Of a DNA stretch of 64,000 nucleotides, positions 25,224 through 34,035 are shown one piece after another. Position 1 is the first letter of the stretch. Every line of letters starts with the position of its first letter. Under the pieces are notes generated by a model. The model saw only the letters and a program-made list of their open reading frames with translations. It was not told the DNA's origin and searched no databases. A program made the position numbers and the translations under genes. Source of the DNA: Candidatus Gastranaerophilales bacterium (GTDB taxonomy: Bacteria > Cyanobacteriota > Vampirovibrionia > Gastranaerophilales > Gastranaerophilaceae); assembly GCA_944323135.1 (NCBI GenBank), contig CALURI010000007.1, positions 49,689-113,688 of the forward strand. Reading direction: 5' to 3'.

Positions 25224-27086
25224 CTACTCTAATACGATTGCTTTGAACGGGCAGTTTTGCATACAAGCTTCACATTTAATACATTTATCTTGATTTATGT
25301 GGTGAGGATGCTTGATTGTCCCTTCAATTGCGCCTACCGGACAAATCCTTGCACATTTTGTACAGCCTCTGCAAGCAGATTCATTGATTACTAATTTTTT
25401 CATTGCTGTACAAACCCCTGCAGGACATTTTTTATCTTTAATATGTGCAATATATTCATCTCTGAAGTATTTTAAAGTTGAAAGAACCGGGTTTGGTGCA
25501 GTTTTACCTAATCCGCAAAGAGATCCGTCTTTTACTGCATGTGCAAGTTCTTCCAGTGTGTCTAAATCCTTCATTTCGCCTTTTCCGGCTACAATTTTTT
25601 CAAGGATTTTTAACATATTTTTTGTACCTTCACGGCAAGGAACGCATTTGCCGCAGCTTTCGTGCTGTGTAAAATTCATAAAGAATCTTGCAACTTCGAC
25701 AATACAAGTTTTGTCACTCATTACAACGAGACCGCCGGAACCTACCATTGCACCGGCTTTTGTTAAGTTGTCATAATCCATAGGAATATCAAGATGTTCT
25801 TCTGTCAAGCAGCCGCCTGAAGGACCGCCTATTTGAACAGCTTTGAATTTTTTACCGTCTCTCATTCCGCCGCCGATATCAAATACGATTTCTCTTAATG
25901 TTGTGCCCATAGGAACTTCTATAAGACCTGTATTATTTACTTCACCTGTAAGGGCGAATGTTTTTGTTCCTTTAGAAGTTTCTGTGCCCATTTGAGAGAA
26001 CCAGTCTGCACCTTTTAAAATAATAACAGGAACGTTTGCAAGTGTTTCAACATTATTAATTAGCGTCGGTCTGCCAAACAAACCTTTATTTGCCGGAAAT
26101 GGCGGTTTAGGTCTTGGCATGCCGCGTTCTCCTTCAATGGAGGCAATAAGTGCAGTTTCTTCTCCGCAGACAAAGGCTCCGGCACCTTCTTTTATGTGGA
26201 TTTCAAGAGAAAAATCGCTTCCCATGATGTTTTTGCCTAAAAAGTTTCTTTCTTCGGCATCTTTTATAGCTTTTCTCAAGCGTTTAATTGCTAAAGGATA
26301 TTCAGCTCTAACATATATATAACCTTCGTCGGCACCTATTGCGAATGCTGCTATTGCCATACCTTCAAGAAGTTTATGCGGATCGCCTTCCATTACGGAT
26401 CTGTCCATAAATGCTCCGGGATCGCCTTCATCGCCGTTACATACAATGTAGGATTTTCCGCCTCTGTTAGCGGCTGTAAATCTCCATTTGCGTCCTGTTG
26501 GGAAGCCTCCGCCGCCTCTGCCGCGTAAGCCGGATTTTTCAATTGTTTCTATAACACTTTCAGGGTTATTTTCTTCTAAAACTTTTGCTAAAGCTTCGTA
26601 TCCTCTGACAGCAATTGCTTCATCAATGCATTCTGCGTTAATATTTCCGCAATTTGCAAGTGCTGTTCGCGTTTGTTTTGCGTAGAAATTAATTTGTTCA
26701 TCGTTCAAAACATGTTCATGTGTTTTGGGGTCAACATATAATAATCTTTCTACAGGTTTGTCATTTTTAATATGACTTTCATATATTTCTTCAACGTCTT
26801 TTTCTTTAACTTTTACATAAGTTACGTGTTTATCAGGTATTACTACAAGAACACCCTGTTCGCAAAAACCGTGGCAGCCTGTCGGTACAATTGTCATTTT
26901 GTCATAATCTGTAAGGGTTGAAACGTTTGCTCCTAGTTCTTTAAATTTTTCAATAACTTTCATAGAGCCGTTTGCTACACATCCTGTACCTGCGCAGACT
27001 AAAACTCTTAAACCTTGATTTGATATAATATCTTTAGCTTTTTTTTGTTCTTCTTGTATATTAATATTTAATACTGTATTTTCCAT
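25224..27086 (-). CDS. hydB: NuoF-like flavoprotein subunit of [FeFe]-hydrogenase
   Basis: HydB/HndC-like subunit that binds NAD(P)(H) and FMN and passes electrons to the hydrogenase. An N-terminal thioredoxin-like [2Fe-2S] domain (about 25-125: C-A-G-T-G-C ... C-H-G-F-C) precedes the NuoF core with G-L-R-G-R-G-G-G-G-F-P-T-G-R-K-W (FMN site, about 187-202) and the NuoF [4Fe-4S] motif E-S-C-G-K-C-V-P-C-R-E-G. A C-terminal two-cluster ferredoxin domain (C-R-G-C-T-K-C-A-R-I-C-P and C-I-K-C-E-A-C-M-Q-N-C-P) follows. The 620 residues match HydB. It overlaps the hydC stop by one base (TAATG); hydA follows after a 99-base gap. Confidence 0.95.
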   Translation of the reverse strand: MENTVLNINIQEEQKKAKDIISNQGLRVLVCAGTGCVANGSMKVIEKFKELGANVSTLTDYDKMTIVPTGCHGFCEQGVLVVIPDKHVTYVKVKEKDVEEIYESHIKNDKPVERLLYVDPKTHEHVLNDEQINFYAKQTRTALANCGNINAECIDEAIAVRGYEALAKVLEENNPESVIETIEKSGLRGRGGGGFPTGRKWRFTAANRGGKSYIVCNGDEGDPGAFMDRSVMEGDPHKLLEGMAIAAFAIGADEGYIYVRAEYPLAIKRLRKAIKDAEERNFLGKNIMGSDFSLEIHIKEGAGAFVCGEETALIASIEGERGMPRPKPPFPANKGLFGRPTLINNVETLANVPVIILKGADWFSQMGTETSKGTKTFALTGEVNNTGLIEVPMGTTLREIVFDIGGGMRDGKKFKAVQIGGPSGGCLTEEHLDIPMDYDNLTKAGAMVGSGGLVVMSDKTCIVEVARFFMNFTQHESCGKCVPCREGTKNMLKILEKIVAGKGEMKDLDTLEELAHAVKDGSLCGLGKTAPNPVLSTLKYFRDEYIAHIKDKKCPAGVCTAMKKLVINESACRGCTKCARICPVGAIEGTIKHPHHINQDKCIKCEACMQNCPFKAIVLE

Positions 27087-27580
27087 TAGTTTTCCCCTTT
27101 CATAATTGTATCTAATACTATAGTGATAGCATCAGAGGTCATTTGAGGATAAACTTTATCGTTTATAACAACAACCGGTGCAAGTCCGCAAGCTCCTAAA
27201 CAGCTTACTGTTTCAAGTGAGAATAACCCGTTTTCACTTGTTAATTGTCCTGCCGGTATGTTTAATTTTGCTCTTATTGCATTAAGAACGGGCATTGAAC
27301 CTCTAACGTGGCATGCTGTCCCGTCACAAACTTTAATTTCATATTTCCCTTTTGGTTCAAGTGAAAATTGTGCGTAAAATGTAGCAACTCCAAATACTGT
27401 TGCAGGGGATAAACCTTCCATTTTTGTTCCGATATAAATCATTGCATCTTCCGGAAGATATCGGAAAACTTCCTGGACTTTTTGTAAAATCGCTATCAGA
27501 TTAGATTTTTTATAGTCATAAGATGCCATAATTTCGTCTAATTTTGATGTGTCGATTTTATGAGAGCTTTCTACACTCAT
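27086..27580 (-). CDS. hydC: NuoE-like [2Fe-2S] subunit of [FeFe]-hydrogenase
   Basis: HydC/HndA-like thioredoxin-fold subunit with one [2Fe-2S] cluster. The four cluster Cys are visible as C-D-G-T-A-C-H ... C-L-G-A-C-G, in the NuoE spacing, and the helical N-terminus (about 1-75) contains L-P-E-D-A. The length of 164 is normal. It is first in hydC-hydB-hydA, translationally coupled to hydB by TAATG. The 197-base upstream gap holds a long terminator for the neighbouring orphan and AT-rich sequence with a TATAAT-like box near 27650, a likely operon promoter. Confidence 0.94.
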   Translation of the reverse strand: MSVESSHKIDTSKLDEIMASYDYKKSNLIAILQKVQEVFRYLPEDAMIYIGTKMEGLSPATVFGVATFYAQFSLEPKGKYEIKVCDGTACHVRGSMPVLNAIRAKLNIPAGQLTSENGLFSLETVSCLGACGLAPVVVINDKVYPQMTSDAITIVLDTIMKGEN

Positions 27581-27706
27581 TTTGGACTCCTATGTATTTA
27601 ATTGTCTTACTAACCCCGATTGTATAAATAATAAATAATAAATAAGGTAAAATAATATATACAATCTTAACAAAATTATGACACAACAACCTTTTTAAAT
27701 CAAGCA

Positions 27707-27771
27707 TTTAAACATAAAAACATCATCAGGATATTTTTATATTGTTTTTTGATGATGCTTTTATGTTTAAA
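27707..27771 (-). terminator. Long terminator hairpin of the 168-residue orphan
   Basis: Arms of about 22 bases (27707-27728 and 27750-27771; TTTAAACATAAAA and CATCATCA with their complements, one mismatch) and a 21-base loop. It ends the minus-strand gene whose stop is at 27778. Confidence 0.7.
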
Positions 27772-27777
27772 AATATT

Positions 27778-28284
27778 TTATTTAGAATTTTTGCCGGTTA
27801 CGTTTCTTGTTAGTTCTTCAATATTACGGTATAAATGTCTTAAAAATGTATCTGATGTATTTCTGTAGCCGTGTTTTACAACTTCCATACTTTCTTCAAA
27901 TCTATCAGGCAATATTAATGTTGTTTTTGCTATTTTAGGATGAATTTTATCTGTGTTGGCACTGATAATTTTATTCTCAAATTTTCCTGTTAGGATATTT
28001 CTTACTACAACATTAATTTTGTCTGAAACGTAGTCTTTAATTGTTGAAGGAACTGTTTCATCATTTTCAATTAATTTATTAGCATCATAAATATCGATAG
28101 TAACGCCTTTTTTTTGAGCGTAATTTGCAAGTATTTTACGAGCTCCCATCATTTGGTTATAAGAATCACCATAAGTATTTTTATCGTGAATACGTATGAG
28201 TTTATCAAATCTTGACAGTTCGCGTCTTTCTAAATTTTTTGCTCTAGCTGTTTTTAGCGTATTAAAAATTGTTTGGATTTTCAT
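27778..28284 (-). CDS. Hypothetical protein, 168 residues
   Basis: I do not recognise this family. The protein is basic and mostly helical at both ends, with no signal peptide or membrane segment. A central beta-rich part contains V-T-I-D-I-Y-D-A-N-K-L and I-N-V-V-V-R-N-I-L-T-G. The ATG has AAAGGAGAA upstream, and a strong terminator follows, so it is a single-gene unit. It resembles other lineage orphans in being small, Lys-rich and cytoplasmic. Confidence 0.7.
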   Translation of the reverse strand: MKIQTIFNTLKTARAKNLERRELSRFDKLIRIHDKNTYGDSYNQMMGARKILANYAQKKGVTIDIYDANKLIENDETVPSTIKDYVSDKINVVVRNILTGKFENKIISANTDKIHPKIAKTTLILPDRFEESMEVVKHGYRNTSDTFLRHLYRNIEELTRNVTGKNSK

Positions 28285-28349
28285 TTTTTATTCTCCTTTT
28301 TTTTTATTATAAAAACGCTAATAAAAATTTTTGCTATGCTTTATAAAAT

Positions 28350-28994
28350 TTAAATAATTTTATTACAATAATTTTTTATAGGACATATATTGCACATTGG
28401 TTTTTGAGGCTTGCAGACATTTTGTCCGTGAGTTACTAGCAGGGTATTTATATCTATCCAATATTTTACAGGTAATTTTTCTCTTAGGGCAAATTCAGTT
28501 TCTTCAGGTGTTTTTGTATTTACATACCCAATTCTGTTAAAGATTCTGTGTACGTGGACATCTACACATATTGCAGGTTCGTTAAAACCTCTTGAAAGTG
28601 TCAAGTTTGCAGTTTTCCTTCCTACGCCGTTAAATTTACAAAGTTCATCTATAGAATTTGGAACTTTCGAGTCATATTTTTCTACGAGTTCTTTAGATAG
28701 TGCTATTATTTGTTTTGCTTTGTTTGTGTAAAATCCTACAGGATAAATCGCTTTTTCAAGTTCTTTTAGTTCACATTTTGCAAAATCTTTTGGTGTTTTA
28801 CCAAGTTTAAGCATTCTTAAGGTTGCGGGATAAGTTGTTTTGTCATTTGTACGTAAACTCAAAATACAAGATATCAAAACAAGAAAAGGATCATTAAAAC
28901 TGTCCATTAATCTGACAAAATCGCTTTTAGGCTGGTCTGCATTTTTTAGTAATTCTACTATTTTATCAATATTTATTTTATTTATTGTTTTCAT
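28350..28994 (-). CDS. nth: Endonuclease III (DNA glycosylase/AP lyase)
   Basis: Removes oxidised pyrimidines from DNA and nicks the abasic site. The HhH motif with the catalytic Lys reads L-C-K-F-N-G-V-G-R-K-T-A (about 113-124). The catalytic Asp is in V-D-V-H-V-H-R-I-F-N-R. The C-terminal [4Fe-4S] site is C-x6-C-x2-C-x5-C (C-K-P-Q-K-P-M-C-N-I-C-P-I-K-N-Y-C). The length of 214 matches E. coli Nth. It is transcribed alone. Confidence 0.96.
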   Translation of the reverse strand: MKTINKINIDKIVELLKNADQPKSDFVRLMDSFNDPFLVLISCILSLRTNDKTTYPATLRMLKLGKTPKDFAKCELKELEKAIYPVGFYTNKAKQIIALSKELVEKYDSKVPNSIDELCKFNGVGRKTANLTLSRGFNEPAICVDVHVHRIFNRIGYVNTKTPEETEFALREKLPVKYWIDINTLLVTHGQNVCKPQKPMCNICPIKNYCNKII

Positions 28995-29096
28995 ATAACT
29001 TATTATATAATAAGTAAAAAAATTGTTATCAGTATTGAATTTTCTTTAATAATACTTTATAATATGTGTGAGATATGAATTTAAAAAGGAGTAATT

Positions 29097-29866
29097 ATGA
29101 AGAGATTTATTAGATTTGCGAATGTCGGGGGGGGGGCGATTTAGAGCTTTTTCCTATAAATTTTGGAGTTAAAAAAAAAGGTAAAGCCTGTTATTATAGT
29201 GTTATATTACATCACATAATGAAGGCTTTTTTTATGAATAAGAGAGCATTTACACTTGCAGAAGTATTAATTACTATTGGTATAATAGGTGTTGTTGCAG
29301 CTTTAACTTTACCATCGGTTATTTCTCATCATCAGAAGGAAAAGACAGTTTCTTACGTGAAAAAGTTTTATAATGAGATAAATAATGCCGTCAGAATGGC
29401 AGTTGTTGACAACGGTGATGTTGAACTTTGGGTGGAAGATGCAAGAGATACAAATTATAATGCCAATTTGGCATTTGTACAAAACTATATATTACCTTAT
29501 ATAAAATATTTAAAAGTTGATAATTGTTATAGTACAAGAGCTTGTGTTTATTTATCCTATGGAATGTTTTCATATAATGTTGATAATAATGGCGGAGATA
29601 TTGCATTTTTCCTAAACAGCAAATATGAACTAAATCCTAGAAATTATTTTGCTTTTCAATTTAATAAAAATAATACAACCAATAAAACTTTTGTAGAACC
29701 TTATACTTTTAATTGGGATGGAAATATGGATTCTTTAAAAACGGCTTCTTGGGGCGGTTGTAATACTTCCGCAGGTAATGCAAAATATGCTTATTGTACA
29801 AAATGGATTCAGGTGAATGATTGGAAGATACCTAATGATTTTCCTTGGAATGGTAAGGCTAGGTAG
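29097..29866 (+). CDS. Prepilin C (type IV pilin-like) with upstream leader containing a G10 run
   Basis: The prepilin body (from M-N-K-R-A-F-T-L-A-E-V-L-I-T-I-G-I-I-G at 29234, or ATG 29219) has the methylation-type hydrophobic N-terminus and an Asn/Tyr-rich globular domain of about 190 residues with four Cys. AAGG eight bases before ATG 29234 makes that start usable. Upstream, another ATG at 29097 has a stronger GGAG site and begins M-K-R-F-I-R-F-A-N-V, then a run of ten G (29127-29136). As written it stops after 15 codons. With one extra G, or a -1 shift, it runs without a stop into the prepilin frame. A terminator-like hairpin lies between. The first residue of the pilin is preceded by Ala. 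The 3' end overlaps convergent lpxK by eight bases. Confidence 0.75.
29183..29233 (+). promoter_or_regulatory. Possible attenuator hairpin between leader and prepilin C
   Basis: AAAGCCT (29183-29189) can pair with AGGCTTT (29223-29229), followed by a run of T to 29233, directly before ATG 29234. The loop is long (33 bases) and AT-rich. It could be a leftover terminator, or an attenuator read by the short leader frame that contains the G10 run. Confidence 0.3.
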
Positions 29867-30881
29867 TAATATTAAAAAGTGTTTCAATATTTATAACAGT
29901 TTTTAATTTTAGAGCATAAATATCTGTGCGGTTGAAATTTTGCATTTTGACCGCATCTTTTTCGGTTGTGATGATTAGTCCTTGAGGAATTTCTTCTTCT
30001 TTATAAATATGGTGATCGTCAAATGCAAGTTTTTCTTTTATGTTGTAGTCTTCTGTCAAAAATTTAAAAAACTGTTCAGGTTGTCCGATTGCGCATAGTG
30101 CAGTAATTTCTTTGCCTTTTTCAAGGTGTTCACCTGTTTTAATATTATAGATATAATCAGGTTCTGTGTAACAAACTTGAGTTTGAATATTCATTTTCTT
30201 GGACATTATTTTTGCAATTTTTTCTGCTCTTGTGTGGTCTTTGTTTTTGCTTACAACTACAAGTTTATTTATTCTTTTGAAACTTTCAGTCCCTTCTCTT
30301 AGAGGACCTGCCGGAAGAAGTTTTTCATTTCCGAAACCTTTTTCACTATCCATTAAGACAATGTCAAAATCTCTGTGGAGTTTTCTGTGTTGAAAACCGT
30401 CATCTAAAATAATTTTTGTAACCCCAAATTTTTCAATTGCATATTGTGCTGCGTTGTATCTGCTTTTAGAAGTTAAAACAACTGCTTTTGGCGTGTTTTG
30501 AGCAAGCCAAAAAGGCTCATCTCCTGAAAGTTTGGCATTATAATAAATCTTTTCTCCATCAGAAATTACGTTGATATTTTTATTAGAAAGTCTACCGCCA
30601 TAGCCTCGAGAAATTATTGCAACTTTTTCTCCTTTATTGATAAAATATTTTGCAATCTCTGATACTACAGGAGTTTTGCCAACGCCGCCGGTTGTAATGT
30701 TTCCTACAGAAATTACAAAGGCAGCTACTTTTTGCGGAGGCAAAATATTTTTGTCATAAAGAATATTTTTTAACTTGCTGCCAAATCCGTAAAATAAAGA
30801 AGCAAATTCCAAAAAGTTTAAAAAAATGCCCTTGTAATCTCTGTTATAATGAATTTTTGTAATTTCTGTTTTTAGATTCAT
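29859..30881 (-). CDS. lpxK: Tetraacyldisaccharide 4'-kinase
   Basis: LpxK phosphorylates the 4' position of the lipid A disaccharide at the inner membrane. The P-loop G-N-I-T-T-G-G-V-G-K-T-P lies at about 62-73, with the D-D-G-F-Q-H-R catalytic motif near 160. The length of 340 is typical, and a hydrophobic N-terminal segment (about 18-38) fits membrane association. It follows the MCE/MlaD-like gene with 19 bases between them, probably one envelope operon. Its presence means the organism makes lipid A. Confidence 0.95.
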   Translation of the reverse strand: MNLKTEITKIHYNRDYKGIFLNFLEFASLFYGFGSKLKNILYDKNILPPQKVAAFVISVGNITTGGVGKTPVVSEIAKYFINKGEKVAIISRGYGGRLSNKNINVISDGEKIYYNAKLSGDEPFWLAQNTPKAVVLTSKSRYNAAQYAIEKFGVTKIILDDGFQHRKLHRDFDIVLMDSEKGFGNEKLLPAGPLREGTESFKRINKLVVVSKNKDHTRAEKIAKIMSKKMNIQTQVCYTEPDYIYNIKTGEHLEKGKEITALCAIGQPEQFFKFLTEDYNIKEKLAFDDHHIYKEEEIPQGLIITTEKDAVKMQNFNRTDIYALKLKTVINIETLFNITT

Positions 30882-30900
30882 TTATCTTTGCCGGAATTAA

Positions 30901-32262
30901 TTAGAACATTAATCTCCAGAGTAAAAATCTTTTATTTAATTTTTCTGAGAATTTCCTCAAATTGCAGGTTGTAACTCTTGTATTTTCTACAATTGATTGT
31001 AATTCAGATTTATTTTCCGGAGTTAATTTATTTACAGTTTCAAGTGTTGTTGAAATATCAACCATTGCGGTATTAACATTTGCAACAGCTCTGTTTATAT
31101 CTTTTTTTAGCTGATCGTCTTTTGTCAGAGAATTTACATAGCCGCTAATTTCATTGACATTATGCATAATTGCTTTTAAATCATCTGCCATTTGTTTTGC
31201 TTCTTCTTCATTGCCTATTATTTTATTTAGGTTTTGTGAAAGTTTGTCAACAGAATTTGCAGTTGATAGTAAGGTTGTTTTGAATTGCGGGTCCCCGATT
31301 ATATTATTAATGTTATACGAAAGCATATTAAAGTCAGTGGTTGCTTTATCCATCATAACCATTAATTGTCTTAAATCGCTGCTTGAATCATCTATTAAGT
31401 TATTTAATTTTGTCATTGTTTGGCTTGTTTGTCCCGTTAAAGAATTAATGTTTTTAACAGACATTTTTAGTTCTGCAATAACCTGATCAGAAAGCAAATC
31501 ATTAATCTTTTTATTAGTTTCGGTCAGTGATTCTGCCGCTCTGTACTGCCAATCCATAAAGTCTGCAATGCGCATAGGCTCTATAATGGTGTATGGAGAA
31601 GTTTGTTGAGGGTAAGGAAGAGTTATATCATCTAATGTTGAGATCAGAAGTTTGTTTTCACCTTTGTCTTTAATAACTTTACCCTTTAAAAATTCAGGTA
31701 ATATAAGCCCTGGTAAATTGATTACATAATCTATTTTATATGCATAATTTGTTTTAATTTTATCTTTTATAGAATATGGTATAACATCTTTTGATACAAC
31801 TTCAATATTTTTGATTTTTCCAACATCGTAATATTTTTGATCTAATTTCATTTCTACGGCGTCATCTTTATAAAGAATATCTTTGTTAACCATAGGAATA
31901 AATACTGTTCTTGTTTTTGGCGGGGTAATTTCCAAGAATAATTCACCGATAAGTCCTGATTGTTGAATTGAAAACATTGATGCTTTTGGAATATCAACAT
32001 TTGGTTCGGTTATTACAAATTTCACTTTTACGTAGCTGTCTTCACCATCTATAACAGGGATTACTTCTTCTACCTGACCTACTCTGAGTCCCATCATTTG
32101 AACACCTGCACCGGGACGCATGCCGTTTACATCTTTAAATTTTATTTCAACTCTGTCTGCAGATGAAAAAGTTCTTCCCTTAACTTTAAATACAACACCA
32201 ATTAAAAGCACTAATGCTAATAGTGTTAAAAGCCCTACTTTAAAAGATGATGAAAATTTCAT
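30901..32262 (-). CDS. MCE/MlaD-family lipid-transport protein
   Basis: An inner-membrane-anchored periplasmic lipid-binding subunit of an Mla/Mce/Tgd-type ABC system. One N-terminal transmembrane helix (about 9-25) precedes the MCE domain (about 38-115: V-E-I-K-F-K-D-V-N-G-M-R-P-G-A-G-V-Q-M-M-G-L-R-V-G). A beta-rich stretch and a long helical C-terminus (about 220-445) rich in Asn/Leu heptads follow, as in cyanobacterial and plastid TGD2-like proteins. At 453 residues it is far longer than E. coli MlaD (183) and could form a tube or needle. The permease and ATPase genes are not adjacent here. Confidence 0.9.
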   Translation of the reverse strand: MKFSSSFKVGLLTLLALVLLIGVVFKVKGRTFSSADRVEIKFKDVNGMRPGAGVQMMGLRVGQVEEVIPVIDGEDSYVKVKFVITEPNVDIPKASMFSIQQSGLIGELFLEITPPKTRTVFIPMVNKDILYKDDAVEMKLDQKYYDVGKIKNIEVVSKDVIPYSIKDKIKTNYAYKIDYVINLPGLILPEFLKGKVIKDKGENKLLISTLDDITLPYPQQTSPYTIIEPMRIADFMDWQYRAAESLTETNKKINDLLSDQVIAELKMSVKNINSLTGQTSQTMTKLNNLIDDSSSDLRQLMVMMDKATTDFNMLSYNINNIIGDPQFKTTLLSTANSVDKLSQNLNKIIGNEEEAKQMADDLKAIMHNVNEISGYVNSLTKDDQLKKDINRAVANVNTAMVDISTTLETVNKLTPENKSELQSIVENTRVTTCNLRKFSEKLNKRFLLWRLMF

Positions 32263-32327
32263 TTGCTGCCTTTCCTAACCTTTAAAATTATTGTAGCAAA
32301 AACAACAAATTAATGCAAAATTGTTAA

Positions 32328-33041
32328 TTATAGATAGTTGGCTAATATATTTCTTACATAATTTTGAGTTTCTTTATACGGAGGGACTCCGTCATATTTG
32401 TCAACCGCTCCGGGTCCTGCATTGTAAGCTGCAAGTGCTAATATAACATTTCCATTGTATCTGTTAAGCATGGATTTTAAATATTTTACTCCGCCTTCTA
32501 CATTTTGAACGATGTTATAAGGATCTTGGACTCCTAAATTCTTTGCAGTGGAAGGCATCAATTGCATTAATCCCATTGCACCTGCTTTAGATTTTGCTTT
32601 GGGGTTAAATCCTGATTCCTGTTTAATTAATGCTTGCACAAGTTTTTCGTCAACTCCGTGTTTATCGGCAATTTGATTGATTACATTCAAAATTTGAGAT
32701 TTCGTTGCGCTTTGTGTGTTTGCTTGAATTGCATTTGCTTCTTGGAGGGCTTTTGAAAAACTGATTTGAGGGGTTTCTTTTACAATATCAGCATTAACCT
32801 GTTTTAAACGCGGATCCAAAAGAAGAGTGCCAAAATTTGATGTAGCTGATGATTGCAATACTTTTTCAAAAGACGGGGCATTATTAATCTTTTTGGTATT
32901 TGGGTAAATTGTATCAAGCGGATTTTGAACTTCTTCAGGACCGTTGATACTGTTTAATTTGTTTGTAATTTGAGTATAACGCTGTATTGCCTGAGTTTGT
33001 CCGCCTGTATTTAATAAGCCTTGTATGAATTGTGAGAACAT
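32328..33041 (-). CDS. SLT-type lytic transglycosylase
   Basis: A peptidoglycan-cleaving enzyme with a C-terminal Slt35/MltC-like domain (about 118-237). The catalytic Glu is E142 in I-K-Q-E-S-G-F, followed by K-A-G-A-M-G-L-M-Q-L-M-P and A-A-Y-N-A-G-P-G-A-V, all family signatures. The first 115 residues are Gln/Asn-rich and low complexity with no clear signal peptide. A flagellar/pilus-type or unusually exported enzyme is possible. Stands alone between mlaD-lpxK and prepilin D. Confidence 0.9.
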   Translation of the reverse strand: MFSQFIQGLLNTGGQTQAIQRYTQITNKLNSINGPEEVQNPLDTIYPNTKKINNAPSFEKVLQSSATSNFGTLLLDPRLKQVNADIVKETPQISFSKALQEANAIQANTQSATKSQILNVINQIADKHGVDEKLVQALIKQESGFNPKAKSKAGAMGLMQLMPSTAKNLGVQDPYNIVQNVEGGVKYLKSMLNRYNGNVILALAAYNAGPGAVDKYDGVPPYKETQNYVRNILANYL

Positions 33042-33156
33042 AATTTGCTACCCTTCAGATAAAACCTTCCTCCAATTATATTCTACATAGAATTGGATTT
33101 TTCCGTATCCTCTATTTGAATTAATGATTTTTTTATAAAAGGCAAATTAATACATT

Positions 33157-33962
33157 TTATTTTAAGTTTTTAAAATAATTATTGTCTGTCATAGCATAGT
33201 ATGCACATGTAAATCCGTTTTCATTAAATGTAGAAGTTTTTTTACAACGTGCTTCTCTTGCAGATTCTGTTCCCCAATATGTTTCTTCTGCTCCCATTGG
33301 TAAGACTCTGCCATCATTTGTAATCTGAAACATGAATAAATCATATCCCATTTTATTTGGGCGTTTTTTATACCCGTTTACATCTATTGAAACAATATAT
33401 CCGGTATTTTTAGCTTGTTCTCCTTGTTCTATCAGGTACATTGTTCCGTCTGTAGATATAAATCCCCCATCATCAAAATATGCTGATGCAAGAGTATTAC
33501 CTGTATAATTTTTATATGCCGTAAATGTGTCGTCATCATTTTTTAATACACAGCCTTTGTTGCTTACAATTGAACCGCAATCTTGAGCGGATTTGAATTG
33601 TTCTGCAAGACGTGTTTTTAAATTCGAACCATAATTGATAGTATCAAATTCAATATTGTCTTCTGTTTTTATCATCATAACAGCTTGTTGAAGTAATGAA
33701 TATTGTTTTTTGAATGCTGTTTCAAGCTCTTTTTTGTTCGTGTTATTAATCAATGCAGGAAGTGTTAATGCTGCAACTACTCCTATAATGCCAAGTGTAA
33801 TTAAAACTTCGGCAAGAGTAAAACCAAATTGTTTATTTAAGTGATGTCGAATATTACTATTGTTAAATATGCTTTTGAAAAAGTAAATATGTACGTTTGA
33901 ATTACTTGTTATACTTACATTTTGCGGGGGGGGGGCACTCTCAAAGCTTCTTGAATAAACAT
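33157..33962 (-). CDS. Prepilin D (type IV pilin-like), start separated from body by a C10 run
   Basis: Starts at ATG 33962, with GGAGG ahead of it, as M-F-I-Q-E-A-L-R-V-P-P-P, then meets ten C (33935-33926) and, as written, stops at TAA. With one more C or a -1 shift it continues ...P-P-P-P-Q-N-V-S-I-T-S... through about 35 residues to K-Q-F-G-F-T-L-A-E-V-L-I-T-L-G-I-I-G and on to the 198-residue body ending at 33157. The body has the hydrophobic helix and a globular domain with five Cys. The long leader (about 50 residues before G-F-T-L) is colinear with that of prepilin E, without gaps. Without the shift, the body has only a TTG inside the helix to start from. Confidence 0.75.
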
Positions 33963-34035
33963 TTTATATCCTCCTTTTTTTTATATTATAACTCTATTCC
34001 TGATTTTATGCAATATATTATATAAATTAAAAAAT

